From Aphanizomenon flos-aquae FACHB-1287 (GTDB lineage: Bacteria > Cyanobacteriota > Cyanobacteriia > Cyanobacteriales > Nostocaceae): a stretch of 64,000 nt of DNA. This document shows, piece after piece, positions 8,841 to 17,570 of this stretch; the stretch's first letter is position 1; every line of letters starts with the position of its first letter. A program made the position numbers and the translations under genes. The notes under the pieces were generated by a model. The model did no database searches. It was not told the DNA's origin and was given only the letters and a program-made list of their open reading frames with translations. Location: contig NZ_JACJTO010000020.1 of assembly GCF_014698755.1 (NCBI RefSeq), forward strand, positions 1 through 64,000, read 5' to 3'.

Positions 8841-9434
8841 ATGTTAGATTTAATGAAGTTATGTACAAAATCAGCCAATATAATCACTGAAAATAACATT
8901 GTGATTGCTATTTATCCTGGTAGTTTTGATCCTATCACCTTGGGACATCTAGACCTCATTCGGCGTAGTAGTCGTCTGTTTGAACGGGTGATAGTTGCCG
9001 TCCTACGAAATCCCAATAAAAGGCCATTGTTTACAGTAGAGCAAAGATTAGAACAAATTCGTCTATCTACAAAGCATTTACCAAATGTGGGAGTAGACAG
9101 TTTTGACGGGTTGGCCGTGGAATATGCCCAAATGCAACAAGCGCAAGTTTTGCTACGGGGATTAAGAGCGGTTTCTGATTTTGAAATTGAACTACAAATG
9201 GCTCATACTAATAAAACATTGTCTACTCAGATTGAGACAGTTTTTCTGGCAACATCAAATGAGTATAGTTTTTTAAGTAGTAGTGTGGTAAAAGAGATTG
9301 CCAGGTTTGGTGGTTCTGTTGATCATCTTGTTCCCCCACATATTGCCCTAGATATATACCAATGCTACAACCAAAAATCTCTAGCATCGAATCCAAACGC
9401 AACGAACATAACTCTACCCTGCGAGAGTCCGTGA
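8841..9434 (+). CDS. coaD: phosphopantetheine adenylyltransferase
   Basis: CoaD catalyses the fourth step of coenzyme A synthesis (4'-phosphopantetheine plus ATP to dephospho-CoA). The nucleotidyltransferase motif [15 protein letters not shown] carries the T/HxGH signature. [18 protein letters not shown] and the [15 protein letters not shown] region follow in the right order. Homologues usually start at (M)IAIYPGSF, which here would be a GTG at 8901 giving 177 residues. The ATG at 8841 adds 20 residues but has an AGGA ribosome-binding site 5 nt upstream. I report the long form and regard the short one as nearly as likely. The end overlaps the next gene. Confidence 0.94.
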   Translation: MLDLMKLCTKSANIITENNIVIAIYPGSFDPITLGHLDLIRRSSRLFERVIVAVLRNPNKRPLFTVEQRLEQIRLSTKHLPNVGVDSFDGLAVEYAQMQQAQVLLRGLRAVSDFEIELQMAHTNKTLSTQIETVFLATSNEYSFLSSSVVKEIARFGGSVDHLVPPHIALDIYQCYNQKSLASNPNATNITLPCESP

Positions 9435-10084
9435 ATGATATCCCCCACATTGGAAATTCAGTCCCAGCAGCAGCTTTAGAAGTGGATATTCAAGAAGAGC
9501 TCAACCGCTTGGAGGATATGGTTCTTTCTAGTATGAGAATTCCACTCACGGGACGGACTTTAATTGATGAGGATAAATTACTCGAACAACTTGATTTTAT
9601 TCGTCTGTCTTTACCAGCAGTGTTTCAAGAGGCAATAATTATTTTGGCACAAAAAAATGAAATTCTCCTGGAAGCAGAGGAATATGGTCAACAGGTTGTC
9701 GATGTAGCTCAAACTAAAAGAGCGCAGATTTTGGCGGAAAGTGATATTCTCAGGCAAGCACAGCGAGAAGCTGACCAACTGCGGCGACAAGTTGAACAAG
9801 ATTGTGAAACAATGATGCAAGATACTCTGGCAGAAATTGATCGTCAACGTCGTACTTGTCAGCAAGAATTAGAGGAAATGCGTCAAACTGCAATTTCTCA
9901 AGCTGAAGACATTGAGGACGGCGCTGATAAATATGCCGATAATGTTCTGGCAAATATTGAACAGGATATTCAGGAAATGCTAAAAATTATTACTAATGGT
10001 CGCAAACAATTACATTCTGGTGGGGTCTCCAATAGTGGAAATCATTCTCCACAACACTTTCCCCATAATTCTAAAAAAAGATAG
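9362..10084 (+). CDS. coiled-coil protein, DivIVA/ATP-synthase-b-like
   Basis: A cyanobacterial conserved hypothetical of up to 240 residues. From about residue 40 it is almost wholly helical, with long heptad-like stretches ([40 protein letters not shown]) resembling the stalk of ATP synthase subunit b or a DivIVA-type coiled coil. It ends in a disordered Ser/His-rich tail. The ATG at 9362 lies 73 bp inside coaD. An in-frame GTG at 9431 overlaps the coaD stop as GTGA and is an attractive alternative, because it would give ordinary translational coupling and remove the long overlap. No membrane segment is present. The exact role is unknown. Confidence 0.75.
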   Translation: MLQPKISSIESKRNEHNSTLRESVNDIPHIGNSVPAAALEVDIQEELNRLEDMVLSSMRIPLTGRTLIDEDKLLEQLDFIRLSLPAVFQEAIIILAQKNEILLEAEEYGQQVVDVAQTKRAQILAESDILRQAQREADQLRRQVEQDCETMMQDTLAEIDRQRRTCQQELEEMRQTAISQAEDIEDGADKYADNVLANIEQDIQEMLKIITNGRKQLHSGGVSNSGNHSPQHFPHNSKKR

Positions 10085-10381
10085 CTGATTTTGCATTTTT
10101 ACCTCTACCTCGTTCCCGGTCTCTGACTGGGAATGCTATTACAGAGGCTCTGCCTCTTAATTATTATTCTCATCTAGAATATACAAATATTATATAGCAG
10201 TTCTTGTGATCTTAGGTACAAAGGTTTTTAGTTTTAGGGAACAGGGAATAGGAGATAAGGAATAAATTAATGGTATATAACAGTTCTTATTTAATGTTTT
10301 AAAAGAAAGTATTAAACGCTGATAAACGCTGATAAACGCAGATTGTTTTGTTCTCTTCATAGATAATTTTTTCAGCAAATT
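10085..10381 (+). repeat. intergenic region made of dispersed repeats
   Basis: About 300 bp without a convincing gene. It contains a common cyanobacterial palindromic repeat (CTCGTTCCCGGTCTCTGACT followed by GAGGCTCTGCCTC, 10107-10160) and a stretch beginning AGCAGTTCTTGTGATCTTAGG at about 10196 that resembles the ends of the MITE-like element at 52.2 kb and the sequence at 40.75 kb. A 10-bp tandem repeat (TAAACGCTGA, three copies) runs at 10313-10343; the same unit occurs at 28.04 and 30.94 kb. A 62-codon reading on the minus strand across these repeats is not credible. Confidence 0.6.
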
Positions 10382-10418
10382 CGGCGTTGTTGAATTGGGG
10401 TATGATATTTATTTATTA

Positions 10419-10447
10419 GCGATAGCTTCCCTCGCCGTAGGTATCGC
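10419..10447 (+). repeat. HIP1 octamer split by a 21-nt small dispersed repeat
   Basis: 29 bp reading GCGAT, then 21 nt beginning AGCTTCCC and ending CCGTAGGTAT, then CGC. Removing the 21 nt restores the HIP1 octamer GCGATCGC. The 3' part of the insert matches that at 55706-55734. It lies inside the left part of the IS1-family element. Confidence 0.7.
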
Positions 10448-10478
10448 TAAAAACTAACAACGCTCAGAATCAAATATT

Positions 10479-11141
10479 ATGCAGTGTCCTGAATGTAAGT
10501 CAAGTCATATCAACAAAAATGGTCATAAAAAAAGGAAACAGAACTATATTTGTGTAAACTGTGATCGCCAATTTATAGACTGTTATGAAACCCAGAGAAA
10601 TTACTGCGAAGTAGTTAAAAGAGAATATTTAAAAATGTATGTTAATGGCATGAGATTTAGAGGAATTAAAAGAATCAAAAATGTACCTACTAGGACGATT
10701 ATCAATTGGGTTAAACAAGTAGGAAAACTGTTGCCAGATTATTATGACCCGCAAACAATTACTGATGTGGGAGAATTAGATGAGTTAGAAACTTTTGTGG
10801 GGTCAAAAGAACAAAATTTAGCTACGGCTGTAGACAACTTTAAACAGGGTATTTTAGGATGGGTTTTAGGAGATCATAGTGGTGAAACTTTTGCTCCATT
10901 ATGGCAACTCGTTAGTCAATGGCAATGCTATTTTGATGTGACAGATAGATGGAAAGTTTATCCAAATTTTATTCCTGATGGTGATCGAGTTATCAGCAAA
11001 GTCTACATGACTAGAGTAGAAGGTGAAAATACAAGACTAACACATTATTTTGACAGACTACATCGCCAGACTCTTTGTTATTCTAAATCTGAGGAAATGC
11101 TCCGATATTCTATTCAATTATTAATTCACTATCTCAAATAG
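10479..11141 (+). CDS. IS1-family transposase
   Basis: A 220-residue transposase read in one frame, without the programmed frameshift of classical IS1. An N-terminal zinc-finger (CPECKSSHINKNGHKK...YICVNCDRQF, two CxxC pairs) binds the ends. The DDE catalytic core follows: VGELDELETFVGSK with the first Asp, the DVTDRWKVYPNF region with the second, and EGENTRLTHYFDRL with the Glu, then RLHRQTLCYSKS. All key residues are present, so the enzyme may be active. It starts at the ATG 72 bp from the left inverted repeat end and lies wholly within the 891-bp element. Confidence 0.9.
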   Translation: MQCPECKSSHINKNGHKKRKQNYICVNCDRQFIDCYETQRNYCEVVKREYLKMYVNGMRFRGIKRIKNVPTRTIINWVKQVGKLLPDYYDPQTITDVGELDELETFVGSKEQNLATAVDNFKQGILGWVLGDHSGETFAPLWQLVSQWQCYFDVTDRWKVYPNFIPDGDRVISKVYMTRVEGENTRLTHYFDRLHRQTLCYSKSEEMLRYSIQLLIHYLK

Positions 11142-11192
11142 AGCAGATGTGCCAACTCCTTATCCAAATAATAGGAATTATTCTCCTGGTTA

Positions 11193-11224
11193 GCGATCTG
11201 CTTGCAGCAGAGCTTTGCTATCAC
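11193..11224 (-). repeat. degenerate HIP1 split by a 24-nt SDR5-like repeat
   Basis: On the minus strand this reads GTGAT, a 24-nt palindrome-rich insert beginning AGCAAAGCTCTG and ending CAAGCAGAT, then CGC. Apart from one base in the octamer and a few in the insert it is the unit that fills the array at 53.5-53.9 kb. Confidence 0.7.
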
Positions 11225-11325
11225 TATAGGAATGGCACTTTTCCCCTATCATACCCGAAATAAGCAACGCCGTTTTTCTGTTTTTATCTTCCCCACAGAC
11301 CAACCGCATATAGGAGCATGATTGA

Positions 11326-11754
11326 GTGAACGCAGCCGAACAAGCCACAAACCTGGAATTTGCCAGTAAAATTGCTACGGTAGTAAATTTGTTTAAATAC
11401 GAATTTCCTGATGTCAAATCTGATCTTAAACCCTGGCATAATGACTTAGAAACCAGAGAGTTAGTAGATCCAGATTCCATTGATATCGGGTTTCACTTCC
11501 CCGGTGTCAGCAAATCTTGGCGCTGTCGCAGTATTTTAATTCAAATTCGATTTTATCAAGATCCGATCACTAATCACCGTCGCGCTATTGGTGTGGAAGC
11601 CGCTGGATTTGATCATCGTGGTGAGGTTTGGCGACTTTCTACGGTGGAAACTTGGAGTTTTATCGGTGACTCTGTACCCTTGGCTGTTGTTGGGGAAAAG
11701 CTTAAACAGGTTTGTCGGCAAATTTTAGAGGTGTTTAATCAACCAAGTCAGTAA
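11326..11754 (+). CDS. conserved cyanobacterial hypothetical protein
   Basis: A 142-residue protein, probably starting at a GTG at 11326. It is of a type I recall as conserved in cyanobacteria but of unknown function. Features seen are a central mixed alpha/beta region (SILIQIRFYQDP, RRAIGVEAAGFDHRGEVWRLSTVETW) and a C-terminal helix. No signal peptide, membrane segment or catalytic motif is apparent. It lies just right of the IS1-family element, whose insertion may have separated it from its promoter. It converges on the HigA-like gene with only 15 bp between. Confidence 0.7.
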   Translation: MNAAEQATNLEFASKIATVVNLFKYEFPDVKSDLKPWHNDLETRELVDPDSIDIGFHFPGVSKSWRCRSILIQIRFYQDPITNHRRAIGVEAAGFDHRGEVWRLSTVETWSFIGDSVPLAVVGEKLKQVCRQILEVFNQPSQ

Positions 11755-11769
11755 AAAAAATTAGTTTTC

Positions 11770-12876
11770 CTACTTATCTAACGCCCATTCCCACCTTTGC
11801 TTTAAGTCATTACAGTGGCTAGAGGGTAAAACTTGATCATGTTGAAGTCTACCAACAACAATTCCCGGTGCAATATCAATCTCATTAGCAAACTGGATAA
11901 TATTGGTTTTACTAATTTGTGAAACTGAGTCCAGAAATCGTTGCAAATCTCCAGGAGGAATGAGTATATCCGCAGAGAATTTGTTAGCTTCCTTCTCTTT
12001 TTCTTGATCCTCAATGGAGATAATACCTGTTCCCTCAAGAAAGAAATCCCGCTTACCATGTAATAAAATATGACCAGCTTCGTGGAAGAATGTAAACCAC
12101 AAATGATCATCAGTTTTATACCGCAAACTCAGTTGAATTAGTGCTTTGTCAGCATTCAACCAATGAGTTGCACCACTAGTTCGCGTTCTTGGCAGTTCTG
12201 GCACAAAAACCACAGCCACACCAGCTTCCGCGCACAACTGTACCAGTTTTGGTTGGAATATTTCTGGTAGTTCCACAGTTAAAGCACGGATTTTTCGCAA
12301 TGCTTCCCTAAAATTGTTTGCATTGTAGGGAGCGCAAGTAATTTTAGATGCTTCAATTTCTCCTCGACGTAACCAAGCAGATATAGCTCCAGGGTCGCTT
12401 TGAAATGCTTGAGATTTACGAAAATCTATCTGATTATTCAACCATATACCCTCCCATTGTTCAGGGGAGGCGACGGCGAAAAAATTTAGCACTTCCCGCA
12501 GTTGCTCTAATTTATCGCTATACTGGCTAATCCAGTCAAATTTAATCATAGCTTTGACAGGAATTCCTTTCAGCCAGGGTATATGTTTGGCTAAATGCTT
12601 TTTTTCTTCCTGTTGTGCTAAAAATTCCCGGTAGTGTCGCTCGTGATTATTCCAAAAACTAGCTGGGATATTGAATACCCGTTCTAGTTGTAAAGCTGTT
12701 TCTGGAGTAATTGCGGCTTTACCCTTAATAATTTCATTAATTGTTTTTTTTGGTCTTCCTGTGCGTTCCGCTAGTTCTGCTTGGGTCATACCCCTATCTT
12801 CCAGCACTTCTAACAGAGTATCCCCAGGAGGATAAACATAATCTGGATTGTACCGATTTTGGATCTTACTTTCCAT
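11770..12876 (-). CDS. XRE-family regulator with ImmA/IrrE metallopeptidase domain (HigA-like antitoxin)
   Basis: A 368-residue two-domain protein. The N-terminal HigA-type helix-turn-helix (about 17-75) contains MTQAELAERTGRPKKTINEIIKGKAAITPETALQLERVF. The C-terminal domain carries the zinc metallopeptidase motif HEAGH at 265-269, in the COG2856 ImmA/IrrE family. It lies directly downstream of a HigB/RelE-like toxin gene and overlaps it by 11 bp, the usual toxin-first order of higBA. It would bind the toxin and repress the operon; the peptidase domain may cleave a partner, as ImmA does with its repressor. An adaptor role in stress response is the alternative. Confidence 0.85.
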   Translation of the reverse strand: MESKIQNRYNPDYVYPPGDTLLEVLEDRGMTQAELAERTGRPKKTINEIIKGKAAITPETALQLERVFNIPASFWNNHERHYREFLAQQEEKKHLAKHIPWLKGIPVKAMIKFDWISQYSDKLEQLREVLNFFAVASPEQWEGIWLNNQIDFRKSQAFQSDPGAISAWLRRGEIEASKITCAPYNANNFREALRKIRALTVELPEIFQPKLVQLCAEAGVAVVFVPELPRTRTSGATHWLNADKALIQLSLRYKTDDHLWFTFFHEAGHILLHGKRDFFLEGTGIISIEDQEKEKEANKFSADILIPPGDLQRFLDSVSQISKTNIIQFANEIDIAPGIVVGRLQHDQVLPSSHCNDLKQRWEWALDK

Positions 12877-13204
12877 GATAATCCTCCACGCCGATTATTC
12901 TCACGGCAGTTACTTGATTCCAATCGAGACCACCATCTGATTTTGTAGGAATTGGTTCATCTGCTGGCTCAAATATAAGCCGATATGGATGATCCAAATC
13001 GAGTGCTAATTTACCCGCGTGATCATGAAGTAATTCGTGGCAACGTCCAGGAACATTTCGCATATCCTCTAGTACGTTGGCGTAAATTAAAGAATTTAGA
13101 CGTTTTTGAATGCGTTTTGCTCTGTCTGCGCCATGTTTTTTTACTAGAAGCCGTTGGTTATTGCACTCTTCTTCAAACTTGCTACTCTCGAATACAATAT
13201 CCAT
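12866..13204 (-). CDS. HigB/RelE-type toxin
   Basis: A 112-residue protein of the RelE/HigB plasmid-maintenance killer type. A long two-helix region (FEEECNNQRLLVKKHGADRAKRIQKRLNSL) comes first, then the beta-sheet core with GRCHELLHDHAGKLALDLDHPYRLIFEPA and a terminal VTAVRIIGVEDYHGK. The ending strand plus Asp-Tyr-His matches this family. It is first in the operon, with the XRE-ImmA antitoxin overlapping its end. It should act as a ribosome-dependent mRNA endonuclease when the antitoxin is degraded. Confidence 0.8.
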   Translation of the reverse strand: MDIVFESSKFEEECNNQRLLVKKHGADRAKRIQKRLNSLIYANVLEDMRNVPGRCHELLHDHAGKLALDLDHPYRLIFEPADEPIPTKSDGGLDWNQVTAVRIIGVEDYHGK

Positions 13205-13353
13205 TGTATCACGGTTTTATAAATATTGTTAACCCTAAAGGTTAAATATATTTTAGGATCTAAATGCAAAAATGGCAGCAATAGCCCAGAAATGAGGTTT
13301 AAATTCTTACATAATAGAACTTCTGTACTAAATCAGGGTCAGGCTCAATATTG

Positions 13354-13779
13354 CTAGTTATCAGTTTTGCAACTACCATCTACACAGTATGCTGATTGAT
13401 AGGTTTGGGAACGCTTACCAAACAAGGTGTAACGGTTATCCCGGATTTGTTCATAAAATCTATCTCCTGCCCATTTCATCCCCGGTAACACCCGATACGC
13501 ATCTACAAATATACTACCCAAAGGCAATAGTCGCCCAATTTCCTCAGCCGCATTACTACCTTGCCAACGTTTCTCTGTGGCATTACTATCAATTAAAATC
13601 ATCCCCTGTTCACAATCTATTGAAGTAATTCCCCATTGGCATAATGCCTCTTCATCTTGCATAGAAACGTAGCGAAACAGCTTCCCTTGGTCTAAAGTTT
13701 CCAACAATTGCACTAAAGTTACACAAAGATTACAGTTGCCATCATAGATCACGTAGTAATTCATAAAATCATTAGCCAT
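13354..13779 (-). CDS. DCC-family thiol-disulfide oxidoreductase (DUF393)
   Basis: A 141-residue protein with the family's DGNCNLC motif (residues 13-19), a variant of the DxxCxxC redox site, followed by LVQLLETLD and RYVSMQDEEA. The thioredoxin-like DCC family is widespread in cyanobacteria but its partners are poorly known. Here the C-terminus ends in VDGSCKTDN with a further Cys. No signal peptide is seen, so a cytoplasmic location is likely. It is divergent from the pirin gene, with about 145 bp of shared promoter region between them. Confidence 0.85.
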   Translation of the reverse strand: MANDFMNYYVIYDGNCNLCVTLVQLLETLDQGKLFRYVSMQDEEALCQWGITSIDCEQGMILIDSNATEKRWQGSNAAEEIGRLLPLGSIFVDAYRVLPGMKWAGDRFYEQIRDNRYTLFGKRSQTYQSAYCVDGSCKTDN

Positions 13780-13924
13780 AGTATATTTTTGGTAAGTATC
13801 TTACTTTTTAGTGTGTACTTGCAAATTTAGCTGTGTTTACTTTACTATATAAACAGTGGAAAAATACTTCTGTTTTGTTAATTATCTAGTACAAACAACT
13901 AACTATTAATAACAAGGTGAAATC

Positions 13925-14641
13925 ATGACTCAAAATACCATTAACTATGTAATTCATGATGGTAAGGCCCGTGGACATTATCATATGGGCTGGCTGAATA
14001 GTTATCATACATTTTCCTTCAGCAGTTTTTATGATCCCCAGCGGATGGGATTCCGTTCTTTGCGAGTAATTAATGATGATCGAATTGCTGCTGGTGCAGG
14101 ATTTCCAACTCATGGACATAAAGATATGGAAATTCTTACCTATGTTCTATCAGGTGCTGTTGAACACAAGGATAGCTTGGGTACAGGTTCGGTAATTCTT
14201 CCTGGTGAAGCACAGGTTATGAGTGCAGGAACTGGAATTATGCACAGTGAATTTAATCCTTCTCAAATTGAAGAATTACACCTACTGCAAATCTGGATTT
14301 TACCAAATCAGCAAGGACTAAAACCTAGATATGAACAAAAAGCTTTTCCTATAGAAGAGAAGCAGGGAAAACTGCGGTTAATTGCGGCTGAAGATGGACG
14401 AAATGGGGCTGTAATTATTCACCAAGATGTCTCTTTATATGCGGGAATTTTAGCACAAGGTGATGTCGTAAATTATCATGTTCAGAATCATCGTTATGCT
14501 TGGTTACAAATAGCTAAAGGGGAAGTTATGTTTAATAATCATGAATTAAAAGCAGGAGATGGTGTAGAAATTACAGGAGAAGAAAAATTAACAATTAGCA
14601 GTAATTCAAGTGCGGAAATATTACTCTTTGATTTAGCTTAG
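13925..14641 (+). CDS. pirin-family bicupin protein
   Basis: A 238-residue pirin of the YhhW type. The N-terminal cupin carries the metal-binding pattern FPTHGHKDMEILTYVLSG with His-x-His and Glu, then EAQVMSAGTGIMHSEFN. The C-terminal half (about 150-238) is the second cupin, usually without metal. E. coli YhhW oxidises quercetin; the physiological role in cyanobacteria is not settled. A clear rho-independent terminator lies 45 bp after the stop. It is preceded by the sequence AACAAGGTGAA, which gives an AAGG ribosome-binding site a few bases before the ATG. Confidence 0.93.
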   Translation: MTQNTINYVIHDGKARGHYHMGWLNSYHTFSFSSFYDPQRMGFRSLRVINDDRIAAGAGFPTHGHKDMEILTYVLSGAVEHKDSLGTGSVILPGEAQVMSAGTGIMHSEFNPSQIEELHLLQIWILPNQQGLKPRYEQKAFPIEEKQGKLRLIAAEDGRNGAVIIHQDVSLYAGILAQGDVVNYHVQNHRYAWLQIAKGEVMFNNHELKAGDGVEITGEEKLTISSNSSAEILLFDLA

Positions 14642-14685
14642 ACTATAAAAATAATCGTATTTGATTTGTGAAAATTGCTAAACTC

Positions 14686-14726
14686 AGATCCCCAAATTGT
14701 CTAAAAAGTCGGGGATCTTGTTTTTG
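14686..14726 (+). terminator. rho-independent terminator of the pirin gene
   Basis: A perfect 8-bp stem, AGATCCCC (14686-14693) with GGGGATCT (14711-14718), separated by 17 nt and followed by TGTTTTTG. Confidence 0.8.
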
Positions 14727-14831
14727 ATAACTAATTTAGGTTTAGAGTCCCTATAGCACTAGGAGATATTCAAACTTTGTGAAATAAAAAATTCAGACTT
14801 GAGAATTTTTTATTTTGAATCATTAGGCATT

Positions 14832-16538
14832 CTAAAATAGAAAGTATCTTTGTGCCATTGGTAAAATCGTTGCCGGTTCACAAGTTAATAATTCACCATT
14901 TGCACGAACTTCGTAGGTTTCAGAATTTACTTCAATGTCAGGTAAAGCATCATTTAATTTCATGTCTCGTTTAGTAATTTGACGAGTTCCTGAAACAGCA
15001 ATTGCTAACTTTTTCAACCCTAATTGTTGAGGAATTTCTCTTTCTAAAGCTGCTTGAGAAACAAAAGTTAATGATGTCGCATTTCTTGCACCGGCAAAAG
15101 TGCCAAACATAGGACGCATATATACAGGTTGAGGTGTAGGAATACTGGCATTTGCATCGCCCATTTGTGACCATGCAATCATGCCTCCTTTAATGACAAT
15201 TTCCGGTTTTACACCAAAAAATGCCGGTTTCCACAAACATAAATCCGCTAATTTTCCCGCTTCTACAGACCCCACATATTCAGAAATTCCATGAGTAATT
15301 GCTGGATTAATAGTGTATTTAGCTACATATCTTTTTGCTCGAAAATTGTCTGCATTCCTATCATTACCAAGACTTCCACGTTGAATTTTCATTTTATGGG
15401 CGGTTTGCCAAGTTCTAATTATTACTTCACCGACGCGCCCCATTGCTTGGGAATCGGAAGCAATCATACTAAACGCGCCTAAATCGTGGAGGATATCCTC
15501 AGCAGCAATAGTTTCTCTACGGATACGAGACTCAGCAAAAGATACATCTTCAGGAATAGCGGGGTCAAGATGATGACACACCATTAACATATCTAAGTGT
15601 TCATCTAGGGTGTTGACTGTGTAAGGACGGGTAGGGTTGGTGGAAGAGGGTAAAACGTTACTTTGTCCGCAAACTTTAATAATATCTGGTGCGTGTCCCC
15701 CTCCCGCGCCCTCCGTGTGGTAAGTGTGAATAGCACGATGTTTAAAAGCCGTAATAGTATCTTCGACAAATCCGGCTTCGTTGAGAGTATCAGTGTGAAT
15801 TGCTACCTGGATATCATATTCATCAGCCACAGTTAAACAAGTATCAATTGTGGCGGGAGTAGTTCCCCAGTCTTCATGAAGTTTTAACCCCATCACCCCA
15901 GCTTCAATTTGTTCTATCAGTCCTTGGGGTTGACTAGTATTACCTTTTCCTAAAAATCCTAAATTGACAGGGAAAGCGTCAGCAGCTTGCAACATTCTGT
16001 AAATATTCCATGGTCCTGGAGTACAAGTTGTGGCATTTGTTCCCGTAGCTGGTCCTGTACCACCACCGATCATTGTTGTAATACCTGATGCAATAGCTAC
16101 TTCAATTTGTTGGGGACAGATAAAATGGATATGGGTATCAATTCCTCCCGCAGTGAGAATCATTCCTTCTCCGGCTAAAGCTTCCGTTCCCGGTCCAATA
16201 ATGATATCTATATTATCTTGAATATAGGGATTTCCGGCTTTACCAATTTTGTAAATTTTACCATTTTTAATCCCAATATCTGCTTTGATAATACCCCACC
16301 AATCGAGAATTAAAGCATTAGTAATAACTAAATCTACCGCACCATCACTATTAGAAATTGGAGATTGTCCCATACCATCCCTAATCACTTTTCCTCCCCC
16401 AAATTTCACTTCATCTCCATAATTTGTGAAGTCTTTTTCTACTTCAATAAATAATTCTGTGTCTGCTAATCTAATTCTGTCTCCTACTGTTGGTCCGTAG
16501 GTTTCAGCGTAGGCTTGGCGGTTCATTTTGTATGACAT
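14832..16538 (-). CDS. ureC: urease alpha subunit
   Basis: The 568-residue catalytic subunit of urease, which hydrolyses urea to ammonia and carbamate in the cytoplasm. All nickel-site and catalytic segments are visible: [10 protein letters not shown], the carbamylated Lys in GLKLHEDWG near residue 220, the [11 protein letters not shown] His, [12 protein letters not shown], and the flap [12 protein letters not shown] with its active-site His. Length matches the family. It is the last gene of the minus-strand set ureD-ureA-(two inserted genes)-ureB-ureC, 51 bp after ureB. The nickel chaperone genes ureE, ureF and ureG are not in this window and must lie elsewhere for maturation. Confidence 0.98.
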   Translation of the reverse strand: MSYKMNRQAYAETYGPTVGDRIRLADTELFIEVEKDFTNYGDEVKFGGGKVIRDGMGQSPISNSDGAVDLVITNALILDWWGIIKADIGIKNGKIYKIGKAGNPYIQDNIDIIIGPGTEALAGEGMILTAGGIDTHIHFICPQQIEVAIASGITTMIGGGTGPATGTNATTCTPGPWNIYRMLQAADAFPVNLGFLGKGNTSQPQGLIEQIEAGVMGLKLHEDWGTTPATIDTCLTVADEYDIQVAIHTDTLNEAGFVEDTITAFKHRAIHTYHTEGAGGGHAPDIIKVCGQSNVLPSSTNPTRPYTVNTLDEHLDMLMVCHHLDPAIPEDVSFAESRIRRETIAAEDILHDLGAFSMIASDSQAMGRVGEVIIRTWQTAHKMKIQRGSLGNDRNADNFRAKRYVAKYTINPAITHGISEYVGSVEAGKLADLCLWKPAFFGVKPEIVIKGGMIAWSQMGDANASIPTPQPVYMRPMFGTFAGARNATSLTFVSQAALEREIPQQLGLKKLAIAVSGTRQITKRDMKLNDALPDIEVNSETYEVRANGELLTCEPATILPMAQRYFLF

Positions 16539-16589
16539 ATTTTTATCCTTTTTTTATTACGCTTAAGGCGCAGAGGTGCGGAGATAATT

Positions 16590-16895
16590 TTATAGGCTTC
16601 CGTTAATTTTGTTGTTGAAGCCGTAGATTTGGCGGCTACCAACTAGGGGAATTAATGTGATTTCTTTTTCGTCTCCTGGTTCAAATCTGACTGCTGTTCC
16701 TGCGGGGATATCTAATCTCATTCCTCGCGCTTTTTCTCTGTCGAATTTTAAAGCGGTATTAACTTCATAAAAGTGAAAATGTGAACCGATTTGAATTGGT
16801 CTATCTCCTGTATTTGCTACTATTAATTTTGTTGTTGGACGATTTGCATTTAATTCTATTTCTCCTGTTGGGGTAATAATTTCTCCGGGAATCAT
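16590..16895 (-). CDS. ureB: urease beta subunit
   Basis: A 101-residue beta chain of bacterial three-chain urease. It begins [18 protein letters not shown] and contains the conserved [17 protein letters not shown] and [15 protein letters not shown] segments. It would assemble with UreA and UreC into (ABC)3. In most cyanobacteria ureB follows ureA directly; here the two inserted genes lie between them and ureB starts 18 bp after the end of the DUF4276 gene, so its expression now depends on read-through or on a promoter within the insertion. Confidence 0.97.
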   Translation of the reverse strand: MIPGEIITPTGEIELNANRPTTKLIVANTGDRPIQIGSHFHFYEVNTALKFDREKARGMRLDIPAGTAVRFEPGDEKEITLIPLVGSRQIYGFNNKINGSL

Positions 16896-16913
16896 AATCT
16901 CATTTCTCCTAAG

Positions 16914-17570
16914 TTACAAATTTTCTAAGAATTGCACAAATGGTTTCAAAGCTTGAGGACATAGTTCGGCTATATCTTGATATCTTGCATTTGCTAATAT
17001 TTTTGGTGCATCTAAACGACCATCATACTTTTTACCACATTCTCGAAATATTTTTTCTACAATATCTCTAGGTGGAACATTATGATTTTGTTCCTCAACT
17101 GGTATTGTCCATATTCGACGAAGAGAATCAACACCAAGGACGGTTCTTAATTCTGATTCAGCGGCTAAAATTAAGGCTTCTAAATCATGTTTAAAACAAA
17201 AAACTTTAAAATGGTCTCTTAAGCGATGATCATTAATTCCTTTAGACTGTAATACCTGATTAAAATTATCGAAAATACCATTTTCTAGTTCCTGAATTGT
17301 TTCATGCTTAAAACCCTTGTTTTTTGGATAGAGGTCTGGTATAACTACAACAATTGAATCTGGTTTATCCCGTAGAATATCTACTGCTTTAATTGGAATC
17401 TTTGTTAGTAAATCTTTCTTAGCATCTCCTCCTTTATCATTATCCTTTCCCTTAACTGGAAAAAATCTGATATTAATACCATGCTGTAATTTATGATCAA
17501 TTAATGTTTTTAGCAATACTTCCATTGCTAACTTGTCAGATAGACCTTCTACATAAATTTCAACTCTCAT
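16914..17570 (-). CDS. DUF4276 TOPRIM-like protein of an inserted ATPase cassette
   Basis: A 218-residue DUF4276-type protein. The VEGLSDKLAMEVLL start supplies the TOPRIM Glu (about residue 8). VVVIPDLYP supplies an acidic residue after a hydrophobic strand. FKHDLEALILAAES is the His-Asp-Leu-Glu family motif. It overlaps the ATPase gene upstream by 4 bp, so the two form one unit. ABC-type ATPase plus TOPRIM-like pairs are typical of anti-phage systems related in logic to OLD, RloAB and PARIS. The nuclease role is inference. The pair sits between ureA and ureB and has no link to urease chemistry. Confidence 0.75.
   Translation of the reverse strand: MRVEIYVEGLSDKLAMEVLLKTLIDHKLQHGINIRFFPVKGKDNDKGGDAKKDLLTKIPIKAVDILRDKPDSIVVVIPDLYPKNKGFKHETIQELENGIFDNFNQVLQSKGINDHRLRDHFKVFCFKHDLEALILAAESELRTVLGVDSLRRIWTIPVEEQNHNVPPRDIVEKIFRECGKKYDGRLDAPKILANARYQDIAELCPQALKPFVQFLENL

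Larger units (their letters stand above)
10382..11272 (+). mobile_element. IS1-family insertion sequence with 25-bp imperfect inverted repeats
   Basis: An 891-bp element. The left end (10382-10406) begins CGGCGTTG and ends GGGTATGAT; the right end (11248-11272) is its reverse complement at 21 of 25 positions. A single transposase gene lies between them. I see no clear target-site duplication: the bases flanking the left end (AGCAAATT) do not match those after the right end (TTTTTCTG). HIP1-embedded small repeats lie inside the element between the gene and both ends (10419-10447 and 11193-11224), so the copy is old enough to have gathered them or spreads with them. Confidence 0.8.

Noticed and set aside
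8841-8900. Calling coaD only from the GTG at 8901
   Set aside because: The shorter start fits homologues, but the ATG at 8841 has a ribosome-binding site, so the long form was kept with a note.
10190-10378. 62-codon minus-strand reading left of the IS1 element
   Set aside because: It runs through 10-bp tandem repeats and MITE-like sequence.
10374-11280. Target-site duplication of the IS1-family element
   Set aside because: The 8-9 bp on either side of the inverted repeats do not match.
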